Shown here: piece by piece, positions 36,116-48,589 of the stretch | Layout: every line of letters begins with the position of its first letter | How positions within the stretch are numbered: the first letter of the stretch is position 1 | Source: Lithospermum erythrorhizon | Taxonomy: Eukaryota; Streptophyta; Magnoliopsida; Boraginales; Boraginaceae | Assembly: GCA_019722365.1 (NCBI GenBank) | Contig: JADFUC010002017.1 | Location: 248,001 to 312,000, forward strand | DNA length: 64,000 bases | Reading direction: 5' to 3' | Translations under genes and position numbers: made by a program | Notes under the pieces: generated by a model | Databases searched by the model: none | What the model saw: the letters and a program-made list of their open reading frames with translations, nothing else | What the model was told of the DNA's origin: nothing

Positions 36116-37205
36116 GGTGATGAAAACTTACTATATATATCCCATAAAAAAATCATCTTCGTTTTCTCATTAATGCAAATACTAATTCGACTCCTCGAGT
36201 TAGACACGCTTTTGGGCTGAAGCTGATGCTAATCATCTGTGGGTTCTAAGGTTTTGTTTGAAATGAGGAATTGACTTTTCAATTCTTAGAGAGAAAAGGT
36301 AAAAAGATTTACCTTTCGACTACTTTTTAAAAACAAAGAAAGACAAGCTTAAAACTTAAAGACACCCCTAAACGATTTAAAAAGCTCAAAAATACCCTTA
36401 AAAACGCGAAAGTTCAAATCTTTATTTCACCTAAAAACACGCACATTGTGATTTCCACAAGCGAATCCTCAAGAATCAAAAACAGCTTTAAGTTTTTAAC
36501 TAGAACGATCGAATCATGAATTTTAACAAACATAAATAATCTCTAGAGCCATTTGTCGATAAACTTTTAATCCATTATCATTGCAATTCAATTAACTGCT
36601 AACACATTGGATCAATTATATTTTCTTCTTTGCACTGTTGTTTCATTATTCAAGTAAAAGTAATCTGATGCCTGAGGGGATTAGTAGCTTTGAAAATGCT
36701 TCAATAAGTAACTTGCAGCCTTGAAGCATGTTGAGACAATGAGTAAAATAAATCAAAGATACTCCTAATTCTATCTGCCCTTTTTCCCATCCCTATGTAA
36801 AACCATGTGATAAAATCTGCATTATGCCATTATTACAAGTTGACAACAAATGTCACTTCCTATAATATTACACTAAATCCAAAGCACCAAACATTTCTAA
36901 CACCTATAAACCTATTCTAAGAAGAGAAAAAAATTCAAATTTAGCTACTCACATTACTCCAGACCATTCTTGAAATCCACACTGTTCAAACTCAGACAAA
37001 AGCTAAAGGCCTTCATCTTCTTGTTCCCTTCTTCTGGATTTTGTGCATTCAATTTCCTCTGTTAAGCTGCAATTCTTGATTGCAGAAGCCAAAAAAATTA
37101 ATAATAATAACATTTTAAGAGCTTTTAGAGCTGGAATGCTTCTTGTTTCAGCTCAAAATATACTTGGAAGTTGAAAGATATCATACAGAAGCCTCTTCTA
37201 TGTTC
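35641..37205. other. Intergenic stretch before the receptor-kinase gene
   Basis: A trinucleotide microsatellite (ATA)n lies at 36079-36113. Otherwise AT-rich. The right part (about 36950-37205) is pyrimidine-rich and may hold the 5' leader of the receptor-kinase gene. No gene seen. Confidence 0.4.
36079..36113. repeat. (ATA)n microsatellite
   Basis: An uninterrupted run of about eleven to twelve trinucleotide units follows a short A tract. Confidence 0.9.
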
Positions 37206-37362
37206 AATTGGCAAACAAATGAACTCATTTTCACCTTTTTGGACTAATGCAGTCCAAGATTGAGTCTTTACTGAAGTATTGCTAATTGGAGACAAATCCA
37301 CTCATTTTTCACTGTTTTTGGACTAAATGCATTTCAAGATTGAGTCTTTATTGAAGTTCTGC
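37206..37362 (+). repeat. Tandem duplication in the leader of the receptor-kinase gene
   Basis: Two copies of about 78-80 bp (37206-37282 and 37283-37362) share AATTGG at the start, ACTCATTTT, TTTTTGGACTAA and CAAGATTGAGTCTTTA. A third start (AATTGG) follows. The array ends about 110 bases before the proposed start codon, so it probably lies in the promoter or 5' leader. Confidence 0.75.
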
Positions 37363-37469
37363 TAATTGGTGATAACTTTGCAAGCAGAAAGTTTGGTTTT
37401 TTCTTAAAAAAAACATCCAAATTGTGCTTTTACCCATCAAAGCTCAAAATTTGTATCTTGATTTCAACT

Positions 37470-40426
37470 ATGCAGCTAAACCAAAGTGGATTTTTTGTTG
37501 GGTTGCTTTGTTTTCTCACATTTATGAATTCATTCACATTTTCTCTTAATTCAGATGGTTTATCACTCTTAGCTCTCAAAGCAGCCATTACTAGTGATCC
37601 AAAATCAGTTCTTTCTTCATGGTCTGATTTAGACTCAACTCCTTGCATGTGGGGTGGAATCACTTGTGATCACAATAAAAAAGTTGCATCAATTAGTCTC
37701 TCAAACAAAGGCTTTTCTGGCTACATTCCATCTGAGCTTGGAGCTCTTTCATCACTCACTGTTATGAATCTTTCTTACAATAATTTTTCCAAGCCTATTC
37801 CAGTTCATCTCTTTAATGCAACATCTCTTTTATCTCTAGACCTATCCAATAATGCATTTTATGGACCTTTACCAATCCAAATTAGTAACCTCAAGAACCT
37901 CTCATATTTGGATATTTCAAAGAATCAGCTTAATGGGTCATTACCAGAAGGATTAAGTAGTTTAGAGCATCTTGTTGGTACTTTAAATTTATCATATAAT
38001 GTGTTTTCTGGTGAAATTCCAGAGAGTTTTGGATTGTTTCCTGTGATGGTTAGTTTGGACCTCAGGAATAATAATCTGACTGGGAAGATACCTCAGGTGG
38101 GGTCATTGTTGAACCAGGGGCCGACTGCATTCTCTGGGAACATTTATTTGTGTGGCTTCCCTTTGGAGACTTCTTGTAGTGATGATCCTGAGGCTGCACC
38201 AGACCCTAAGGTTTTGGATAGGCCTCATGATCATAGTGGTTCATCAAATGTGGTTGTGGAGAAAGAGAAGTTGAAAAATGGCTCGATGACAATATTTTTG
38301 GTTTCTGGTGTTTTAGTGGTGATAGGGATACTAGTTGTGTCTATGTTTGTATTTAAGAAAAAATGGAAGCTTGATGATGAGATAATGGGAAAGAATATAT
38401 TGGAGAAGGAGGTTGGAGTCAAGATTGGGGAAGTTTTTGAGGGGGGTGAAAGTGAGGAGGATCAAAATGGTAAATTTGTTGTGGTAGATGAAGGTTTTGT
38501 GTTTGAATTGGAGGATTTATTGAGGGCTTCTGCTTATGTAGTTGGAAAGAGTAGGAGTGGAATTGTGTATAAGGTGGTGGTAGGTGGTGGTGGGAAACGT
38601 TCTGGTGGGGGAGACATAGCTACGGTTGCAGTGAGGCGGTTGAGTGAGGGGGACACGACTTGGCGGTTCAAGGAGTTTGTGGCCGAGGTTGAGGCGATTG
38701 GGAAGGTCAACCATCCAAACGTTGTGAGATTAAAGGCTTGTTATTATGCAAGTGATGAGAAATTGCTGGTGTCTGAGTTCATCCGCAATGGAAGCCTGTA
38801 TAATGCTCTTCATGGTAATACTTATCTCCCTCATAGAGCATTCTCTATTTGTCGGTTGTTTACTTATATTATCTCTTTCATAAAAGTTGAAATTATGCTT
38901 GTTGAAGTTTGCAACTTATGCTAATATAAAAATTGCCAACAGTTCTGTTTATGCCATTTTCTTGCAAGTTGAAATTGATAACTTCTCTGATGGTTTATTA
39001 GGTTATTACTTAATTTTTTGTTTACGGATAATCTAATTAGATTGGGATGATATGTGATGGATGACTGCACCGGGGGTTCAGGTTTGTTGAATGGCGCCTT
39101 TGTAATCCTCTTCATTCAATTTTTAAATTGTTTTGATCAAGTTGCATTGTTGGTGAGCATGGAAAATAATTGCTGTAATTAACAGCCTATACATTGAATC
39201 CATTGCATGGGAAGTACGGAGTATATAAAACTATAGATATCTGAGCCATATCTAAGCCAGATAAATGAGAACAAAGTTTTCATTGCAATACCGATACAGA
39301 ATTATTTATCAGTCAACAATGGAGAATTGGCTAGCCTTTCAGCTGTACATATTTTTAATTTGGAAAATTCTTATTCTTGTTTAATACTCAGATGTTGTTT
39401 TCCCACCCTAGTTAAGAATTGACCAGACTTCTCATAGACAAAGATTAGTTGTTTATTGGTGCCATAAGTAATTCTTAGTCCAAATAGTGCCATAAGTAAT
39501 TCAGCTTTCTAAGCTATGCTATGTATTTTGGCAATCATTTAGCAGATCAACGGATTGGCAGACATGTCATAGACACATCATTTCCTAGTCTAACTAAAAG
39601 TTATATTTTATTTCTTGTTTGGGACACCAAATGTGCTTGTTTTCTGGCTTATCGTTATAGTAAGGTTATTATAGAGCAATAGTATGCAGTAGCTGCCTCT
39701 TCGAAATTCTCTTGTGCCTGGTTAAGACAGTAATGCTGTCTTCAAAGGTTTTCCTAGAAATCACTAAAGTATTCGTTCTGTTATGCAATATCAGGGGAGC
39801 ATGGAAGTTCATTGCCACCATTGACATGGTCAGCAAGATTGAAGATCATTCAAGGCACTGCCAGGGGCCTTACTCATATACACGAGTGCAGCCCGAGAAA
39901 ATATGTTCATGGGAATATTAGATCATCAAAAATACTTCTCGATGATGATCTGCAGCCTTACATATCTGGTTTTGGTCTGACACGGCTTATGCCTGGTAAC
40001 TCAAAACCTTTAAATGCATCTTCCAAGAAGCAGAATCCTAACCTTGTTCTTGTAAGCCCAAAAGCTTCAACAACATCTTCAAATATGTATATGGCACCTG
40101 AAGCTCGAAGCATAGTTAGTAAGCTGACGCAAAAGTGTGATGTGTACTCGTTTGGGGTTGTGCTATTGGAGATCTTAACTGGTCGGATGCCAGATGGGGA
40201 TTCCGAAAACGATGGCAAGGGACTAGAGGGCATTATACGTAAGGCATTTCGTGAAGAACGTCCCTTGTCTGAGATTATAGATCCTGCTCTCCTGCATGAG
40301 GTCCAAGCCAAGAAACAAGTAGTTGCAGCATTTCACATTGCTCTCAGTTGCACAGAACTGGATCCTGAATTGCGACCTAGGATGAAATCAGTTTCTGAAA
40401 GCCTCGATCGTATAAACTCGCCATGA
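37470..40426 (+). CDS. LRR receptor-like pseudokinase
   Basis: Two exons, 37470-38814 and 39795-40426, join at H-G (phase 1) to give 658 aa. ATG 37470 is chosen because it opens directly into a signal peptide (residues about 1-26). A plant LRR N-terminal cap (LLALKAAITSDPKSVLSSWS, then CMWGGITC) and about five leucine-rich repeats follow to residue 210. One membrane helix lies near 272-295, then a kinase-like domain. Here the nucleotide-loop region is degenerate (GKSRSGIVYK), the usual VAIK is VAVRRL, the catalytic HRD is HGN (near 486) and DFG is GFG (near 506), so phosphotransfer is unlikely. APEA and DVYSFGVVLLEILTGR are kept. The best relatives I recall are Arabidopsis At3g57830 and At2g42290. 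It should act as a plasma-membrane signalling partner. Confidence 0.9.
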
Positions 40427-41483
40427 TGGGAAATGCACTTTTTTTAAAGAAGTTTTTCGTCTATGCTTCGCTCTGTTAGCTCGCAGGTACTGAAAATGTT
40501 GGATGAATTGTCTAATTTCTGGGTTATTTCAGTCCACATGACATGTATCATCTTACAAAGGTCAAAGGTGGAATGTAATAGTCCATGTAACTTATCTGAA
40601 TTTTCTTGAAGCAGTGAAGCACTAATCACCTCATATCTTTTAGACTGTTGGGTTGCATACTTGCATTGAGTGGGATTGTTAAAGATTTCAAATTTTTCAT
40701 AAATGTGAATTTTGTGTCTTGTTATTAATGTAAATTAACATGGAGGTGTTTGAAGGTTCAAACAAGCACACTGATTAGCACATGAATTGGGAGACAATAA
40801 TATTGTCAAGTCTAATTAGATTAATAATTCGTACTATAATGTCCAATTTAGTTGTTAGTGACTATTTGACTGAAGCACAAATTAGCTGGATTTGTCTGGA
40901 ATTTTAAATACTTCAAAATCCACTTGCAGGGAACAATTTATAAATTATTGTTAGATTTTTCCTTATCCCATTGAAAGCATCGGCTTCAATTCTAAATTTT
41001 GTCATCTTTTAATTTCGATCTTAAATATATTTGTTGCTAAGTATATAATCTTATAAAAAATATATTAAATTTTAGCATTAAATGTACTTTATCGATATAC
41101 TTTCATCAAGATATACAATACAAATAAAATATCTACACAAAGCCAAGAGATTTAATAAAAAGAAAATCTATTTGATTCATGATTATGAGTATACGATTTT
41201 AATTTACAAACATGAACAACAACACATGTTAAACTCAACATATACAGGGGCTTTGGGGGTCTCTAAAGTGGTATTTTTGTGCAAAAAAGTTTGTTCCAAC
41301 TGCTTGCTTAGTTGTACGTTTCCGGGTCACCCAACCCTGTCGGAGCCATATGCACCGGGATCCGTCAACCCGGTTGTATAACATTCAATCGGCACCGTTG
41401 AACTATTGTGGGTTTAATTTAATATCTAATATGCTCATCTTTGTTTTTTAATTGATTGATACTTTATGATAATGTGCATAATG
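40427..41483. other. 3' flank and intergenic DNA
   Basis: Positions 40427-40720 probably hold the 3' untranslated region of the receptor-kinase gene. The rest is AT-rich, with a GC-richer patch at 41320-41395 that I cannot assign. Confidence 0.4.
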
Positions 41484-41995
41484 TGTTATTTTTGGGCTGG
41501 GCCCTGTAATTCTACTCAAAGATATTTCAATTATTCAAAGCCTAATCGAAAAATCCCACTGATGTCTAAGAACCCTAATTCTCAATTTCAAATATAATCT
41601 GTGAATTCATGATGAACCCTAATCATTAATTGACAATCGGAAAGAACGCAAAGATCAATTACAGATGTTGCGCTCGTGAATCACCTTTCCCTAATAGTTT
41701 ATTAAACTCAATCAATACAATCAATCAACTAAAACACAACCAACTCTAGTAATCTAACCTATCAATTTCTATTTAGTGTTTGATACGATTTTAACCTATT
41801 TATAGATACACAAACTTGTTCTAATCCTAACAGTAATGTGATCCTAATGCTAGCAACAATTCTATCTAACAACATGTCCAAATCCTACTCAAACTTTGCT
41901 TCCTAGTCTTGACAGTAATTCCTTCGATTCCATTCTCGATCATACACTTACGATGATTTTATGTCAAGGCTCTTCATCGCCTGCTAACCCCAACA
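41484..41995 (-). repeat. LTR of the copia element (3' LTR in element orientation)
   Basis: 512 bp, starts TGTTATTTTTGGG and ends ACCCCAACA. It matches 46031-46553 over its whole length. Confidence 0.9.
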
Positions 41996-44900
41996 CCTCC
42001 CTTTCAAGATATGAAGAAGGAGTACATTAAGATCGCTTTTATCGTTAGCAATCAGGTCAAGACCGAGACCAAATTTGTCACGCCAGCAGTTGTGCTTTTG
42101 CCTTCGTTTCAAAGACCTTCAGGAGCACGAACCATTCTCGAGGTGTGTATTTTTCTGAGAAATAATTGTTTTTTCTTGACTCCACATCTCCCCGATCCAA
42201 TGGTACTTTGGATCTTTTACCGTGTTTGATCTGAACAGTAGCAGTAATTCTTACTCAAAGATATCGCACTTTGGTAGCCGCACAGCATTTACAACTTTGG
42301 TTTGCTGATTCTCACCCTTTTGAATAGCCAAATTATAAAGAATCCTTTTCCACATCTCCCCGCAATAGCAATGTATTCGCCTCCGTGGTAGACATAGCAC
42401 GCATCTCTCGCAACTTTGTTTGCCAGAAATTGCTCCTCCAAAGAACACCATTAAGTATCCCGATGTAGATCCTAAGTGAATCAATGTCACCAAAGAAGGT
42501 CTCGAATCTGCAAGCAATCGTAGGACGGTTCACCGGGTTCCAAACAAATGCTCAAGTCATAGCCTCTTCAAGTATCTCAAGATCCACTTCACACACTCCC
42601 AATGCTCCTTGCTCGGATTAGCGTAGTAACCGCTTGCTAAACCAACCGCAATGCAATGTCCGGCCCGGTACGTATCATTGCATACATCAAGCTTCCTACC
42701 GCAGAGCTGCAGGACTTTCTCCATGTACTTAATGTCATCTTCGCCTTAGGACTCTTTAGAACTCATCTCAAGGTGTGTTCCAATTGGACAATCCTATCGA
42801 CTTCTCAAGATTGTCCATATTGAACCCTTAAGTACCTCAGAGACGTACTTTTCGAGACAAATTTTATTTTTTCCCTTGTTTATCCTCAGCGATCTCAACT
42901 CCAAGTATACGATTTAAGTAGCCTCCTAAGTCTTTCATCTCAAAAGTTTGTTGAGTTCCTTCTTTAGGCTAGCAATCTTTGACTGATCCTTCCCTACGAT
43001 AAGCATGTCATCTACATAGCAAGAGGATGATAGTGTTATCATTAGTGGAGTTCAGTGAACACACAAGGATCAACAAGAGTTTCGAATCCATTTTGCTTCC
43101 ATAAAGACTCGCATTCATCGCCTAGGTGCTTCTGCTTTTGAGTCCATAAGTTTTCTCAGCAGCTTACAAACAAGCTGCGCCTTTGCCTTCCACTTCAAAA
43201 CCCTCGTGTTGTCGCAGATATATATGTCCTCTCAAGATCACCATGGAGAAAAGCTGTCTTAACATCCATCTGTTCAATTTCTAATGTCATATGCAAAGAA
43301 CAATCCTAGTACTAGTTTGATTGAAGTCATCTTCACTACTAGAGAGAATATCTCTTCAAAATCTATTCCATGTCTTTCAGGCAACTCTTCACAACCAGCC
43401 TAGCTTTGTATCTAGGCATTCTCTTTGTACTGATCAATCTTCGCCTTTATGTATCCATCTGCTCTTCAAGCATTTCTTGAAGTTATTCTGTTTCTTTCAC
43501 TCACAGAATGTATGGTTCTTGTTCGTAGAGTTCATCTCTTCTTCCATAGTCGCTTATATCCATTTTTCCTTTTCAAGAGCTATCAATAGCTTCTTGATAG
43601 TAGAGGCGGTTCTCCCCCATCTCAAAGTAAGACATATTCATTGGGAGAATACCGAGGAACTAGTTTCACCGAAGACTCTAACTTCCTCGGGAGTGTTTGA
43701 TCTTCAATATGTGTGTTTGTACCACTTGCGCCAGCTTGGTGATTGTTCAATCTCTCCATTTCTTCAGTTGATCAATGTCAAGAGAAGTGTGATCATTAGT
43801 ACCATTATTGATCATAGGCTCAGTAATGGATTTCCGAGATACTATGATCAATTTCTTCAATGTCATTCTGCCAATCAACAAGATCACTACTGCAACTGCT
43901 CAGCCAAGTTTGTCTAGATCCTTCACAGCTGATCTTCTCGAACATCACATCTCGACTTCTAATGATCTTTTTGTCGCTAGATCATACAACTTATAACCAA
44001 AACTTCTATCTCAGCAAAACTCGTGAACACACACTTAGACTCAAATCAAGTTGCTTCTCATCTTTAGGAACACGCGCATATGCTACGCAAACCAAATGTT
44101 CTATGTTTATAGGATACATCCTTTCCACCATGTCTTCGTGTGCTTCCATTTAGTGTCAGACTAGGTGACAAGTTTATAATCAACCGGCCGCTTACTAATG
44201 CTTCACCCCGTATGTCTTTGAAGACCAAGATGCGATAACATACATCTAATCTTCTCTACAATTGTCCTGAGTTCATTCTCTCTCACCACACCATTGCGCC
44301 GAGGTGTTTTAGGAATTGCATTGCTCATGTCTAATTCTTTAGACTTCACAGCATTCATCAAATTCTCCAATGTACTCTCACCACCATCATTCGGCCCTAA
44401 TGCATTTAAGTACTTTGTCGGGCTTTCAACTAATTGACGGGCGTACTTAAAGTTTCTCACACTGATCTTTTGTTTTAATGCAAAGATCCAAACCTTCCTG
44501 TGAGTGATCATCAATATATGACAAAAATAAGAGTTACCCCATTGTCTTCACTTTCATAGGCCCACGCACTGAGTACATAAGCTCTAGAATCGCAGCCTCT
44601 TCCTTTGTGAGCTTTTTATTGAATTTGGATCCCGGCTGCTTTCCCATCAAGCAAAGGAGTGCAGCCCTTCAATTCTCAGTCATCGGGAGACAGTAATGAC
44701 TTATTTTTGTGAGAGAATACCAAGTCCTTACACTCATATGGCCTAACCTCATAGCCAAACATCTACATCACTTCTACCGCATTAATTTCACACTTTTGTA
44801 CTTTCGAGTTTAGCTTTGTACAAAGGTACCATCCTTGGATTCCTTCAGAACTGCTATTGATCCCTTCGCAATTTCCATTGTCCATTACCAAAGACGGCGA

Positions 44901-46030
44901 TATCCTTCATCATTCGCTTGCCTCGAAGATAGAAGACTATCCTAAGTCGTGAATGTGTCTCGACATCCTTCAATTCAATCAACTTTCCATTGCCGCCACA
45001 AACACACTTCCAACGTCTTGATGGTCGGGGTGCCGCATTTCCATCTTTGCAATTCCAAAATTGCCTTCTTCATAAGTGAAAGAAGTCCTTATTTGGAGTC
45101 ATGAAAGGAAGCCCTGAGTCTACAATCCACCTTTCTTCTCCAAAGAAGATAGCATACATCCACTCCTCCAAAGAATTGGCTAATGAGATCACTTTGCCGA
45201 TCTGCCAATTGCAACATTGTTTCGCCTTCTTGACCTTCCTTCGGGGCCTACCTTTCTGAATGAGTAACACCTCGGTATTTCCAAAGGTCCTTCTTATTGG
45301 CAAGTAATGGCACGTGTCTTTTCTTGTTCAAGCCAAGACCTCAGCTTTAGGTTTAAATTGTTTAGTCTTTTTCTTGCTAAACTTCTTCCTTCATACATAA
45401 GAGTTTCATTGTTGCTTGACAACGTTGTGCCCGATTTTACACTATTCTCTAGCTCTTCTTCATTCATGACGTGAATACAAACTGCTCCTGTATTAAAAGT
45501 TCCATCAAAGGTAAGAACTGCGACACAGAAGTTTCCATGAATCGTGCAAAGGAACCTAATCCACAATGCCTCGCACCTCATCACCTAAGTCAATTTCATG
45601 GAGCTTAGTTGTGTAAATATGTGTTCTACTTGGTTTAGATGCTCAAATGTAGGCCTCCATCCGTATATCTCAATTTGCCTAATCGCTTAATCAAACCTAC
45701 TCATGAAAGCACCTTTCTCCTCTCATACAAGCCTTTAACTTCCTCCGGAAGATCCATAAGCAAGAGTAACACTATCAAATACGACATCACACCTATCTAT
45801 ATAGTCGCGTATATAGCCTAGGCATCTTCTATCCAATTCACTCCATTCATACACGTCTGTATTAGGTGGTCGAATTCCTAACTCTTCAATAGGTCTGGCA
45901 AGCCTCTTAACATATAACCTATCAAGCATCTTGGTTTTCCATATGTGATAGTTGTTGGTCAGTCAAGACACCATCATTGGCTTGTCCGAGCCTCCCATGA
46001 TGTTGTTCGACCTGAGCTCTTGATACCAAT

Positions 46031-46553
46031 TGTTATTTTTAAGTGTCCTAGAACACCTTTACCACAGATTTCAATTATTCAAGTTTTAATCGAAAAATCC
46101 CCAATTTGATGTCTAAGAACCTCTAATTCCCCAATTTCAAATATAACGGTAACTACGATGAACCCTAATTGATTAATTCGACAATTGAGCAATGCAAAGA
46201 CACTCACAGATAGTTGGAGGCTCAGAATCACCTTCCCTAATGGGCTATTAAACTTGAATCAATACAATCAATCAACTCAAAAACAATAAACTAATCCTAG
46301 TAATCTAACCTAATACTTCAAGATGAGCCATTGATACGATTGGCAACCCTATTTATGTGATACAAACTTGTTCTCTAATCCTACTAGAATAGATCCTAAC
46401 GCTAAGAACAATTCTATCTAACAACATGCTCCAAATCCTACTCAAACTTTGTTTCCTGGGCCTTCGATGTAATTCTTCGAATTCCATTCTCGATCATACA
46501 CTTACATGTATTTATCATAAGCCAAGGTTTCTTCATCGCCTAAAACCCCAACA
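46031..46553 (-). repeat. LTR of the copia element (5' LTR in element orientation)
   Basis: 523 bp, starts TGTTATTTTTAAG and ends ACCCCAACA, adjacent to the Met-tRNA primer site. Confidence 0.9.
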
Positions 46554-46796
46554 TAATGTTTTTCCTCTCTCTAAATATAGTGAAGCTTTCCAGTAATACT
46601 ATTTTTTTGTTTAACTCACACTTACTATATCATATTTTTAATTTGTGGAACATGGTTTTATTGGACAGTGCAAATAGGGTTGGTGTTGGTGTTGCCGCCT
46701 TCTTTTGGCTGGAAATGCGTAGCCCATATGCCTGTCTTTACAAGTCTTTGAGGCTATTTAACTTGCTTCCCTGGATTCGATTAAAATGTATTTTAA

Positions 46797-47370
46797 GATG
46801 GAGAAAAAAGTCATGAACAACTGATTGGAGATGTTCATACACTCTCTGCCTACATTGAGCATCTACAGGAAGCTTATGGAGGCCATGGTTATGCTGCTTT
46901 CAATCGGTTTGGCAGTCTAAGAAATGATAATGATATTCGAAGGGGATAATACAATTCTTCTGCAACAGCCAACAATAGTGTTTTCTTCTAAATTATTGTA
47001 GCAGGTTATTTCCTGAGACAATATCAAGAGAAATTCAAAGGCCGAACAATTGTAGTGACATGTAAGGCTCTTACTTATTGTAAATTTATTGTATATTAGA
47101 AGCAGACATTTCAAAGGTTGATGTTCGATTGAGGAAGCATTGGAAGAATCTTGAAAGCTTTGGCGTTTCAATCAACTTCTAATGCTCGTAGAATTCCACA
47201 TTGAATTTGTTATCCTTGTTGTCCCAAGGTACTTGAAACTACTTACTGTATCATAATATTCCTAATCTAATTTTTTTTGCACTAGATATTGACCTCTATT
47301 TCAATTTAGCTGCCCTGATGCAAATTCTCGACCCGCATTGAATCTTGTATGCAATCTTTATGCGTTGGGG
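46797..47370 (+). pseudogene. ACX2: Acyl-CoA oxidase (ACX2-type) fragment
   Basis: Acyl-CoA oxidases do the first step of peroxisomal fatty-acid beta-oxidation. Scattered exon remains follow the C-terminal part of such a protein in order: [12 protein letters not shown] (from 46797), [20 protein letters not shown] (about 46870-46927), [11 protein letters not shown] (46936 onward, after a frame change), YFLRQYQEKFKG (about 47005-47040), VDVRLRKHWKNLESFGVS (about 47119-47172) and CPDANSRPALNLVCNLYAL (about 47313-47370). GGHGY and FEGDN are family hallmarks. Frameshifts, stops and the missing N-terminal two thirds show it is dead. The copia element ends about 240 bases upstream, but I see no other ACX exons beyond it. 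Confidence 0.8.
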
Positions 47371-48589
47371 ACATCTCAGTGGTTTAACTTCTTTTCCATA
47401 TAATTATTGTTGTGTTAATTTTCTTTTTATGCAATTATTTAATTTGATATGGAATAGGCTGAGTTACTTATAAAATAATTGAGTTTCTTTTTCTGCTTTC
47501 TTTACGTTGATGTATTATAGGTTGCTATGGGTGTAATGGGTTGTGTCAGACAACTGATGCACGTGCTCAACTTATTAAGGGGTGCTCTTTTGAGAGAAAG
47601 GGATATTAGTTATTAAGCTTTAGTGTGATTTGGTAGAAACAACATTGAAGATGTTTAGGCTCTTTTCCCTTTTTATGTGGATTAGAATGGTTTTTCACTT
47701 GATATATATTGTATTAATTTCTATCCCAAGAGGCAATTTTTGAATCTACACAATTGTAATATTTTGCCACTATTTATCTTCTCCATATTATTTATACATA
47801 TGGGTAATTCTTTCTATTTGGGCTTCTTAGATTCTACACTTTAAAAATAGAGGTGATGCATCGTAAAATATTGATAATAAATTTTGTCCTGACATGATTT
47901 TCTATATCAGGATCCGCGCCACCTACCATTCTTCACCTAGATGCCCAATGCCGAAACTTTAATTGCCATTTTTTACCAACCACGACGGGTTATTGTTGTC
48001 GCTCATTTCTTTTTGTTCAAAGAAATATCAATTATATTAAATGAAATACTGACGCGAGATTGGGTGGAAGATGGTGGCTGAGTGTAACTGAAGTCAATGA
48101 TTACAAAGTTGGAGCCAAATTTATGTTGGCGATCACTGGAAAGAAATCACTGGAAAGAAATGACAATAATCTAGGAGTAATATTTAACGAAGTATAATGC
48201 ATCAACCTTGTTATCTCTGTTGATAAAATTTGAACTAAAATATTATAGTTCTATTTATTGAGCAAGCTATATTAGGTTTGCATAGAGCTACACTAGGCCT
48301 TGTTATACACATTAGGATTTTCGGCTCCATCGCTCGACGGAGTTGGCCTGCTAGTATCTTTTAATAAGAGTGTCACATAATAATATGCTCCCAATGTCTC
48401 GAAATAGGCTCGAGGGTCACATTGTAGGTTATCTCACTCTTGTGAAAATAGGGTGGTTGTTTTCCAGCACACGAAGTACATAGTAGACTTTGAGGGAAAT
48501 ACAACTGAATGAACACAAAAAGGAAGTATTGACCATCATTTGAGGAAGAAAACAACTGAGGACTAAGATGTTGGTGCTTGTTGGAATAG
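47371..48589. other. Intergenic stretch
   Basis: A short open segment at 47521-47614 directly after a TATTATAG acceptor-like site may be one more exon relic of the oxidase pseudogene, but I cannot match it. Nothing else is recognised. Confidence 0.35.

Larger units (their letters stand above)
41484..46553 (-). mobile_element. Full-length Ty1/copia retrotransposon, decayed
   Basis: LTRs at 41484-41995 and 46031-46553 both begin TGTTATTTTT and end CCCCAACA on the plus strand. The same five bases, TAATG, flank both sides (41479-41483 and 46554-46558), a perfect target-site duplication. On the minus strand the primer site ATTGGTATCAAGAGCTC (46014-46030) follows the 5' LTR, and a purine tract (AAAGGGAGG, 41996-42004) precedes the 3' LTR. 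Minus-strand remains appear in copia order: gag (45294-45584), protease (ERWIVDSG, about 45125), integrase (44203-44514, with HRKVWIFALK and NAIPKTPRRNGV) and traces of reverse transcriptase (about 42700-43330). Many frameshifts rule out activity. The LTRs differ at many sites, so the insertion is not recent. Confidence 0.92.

Noticed and set aside
43321..44153. Plus-strand frames of 62-198 aa inside the first copia element
   Set aside because: They lie opposite the decayed pol gene and are rich in Ser, His and Phe, as expected of antisense shadows.
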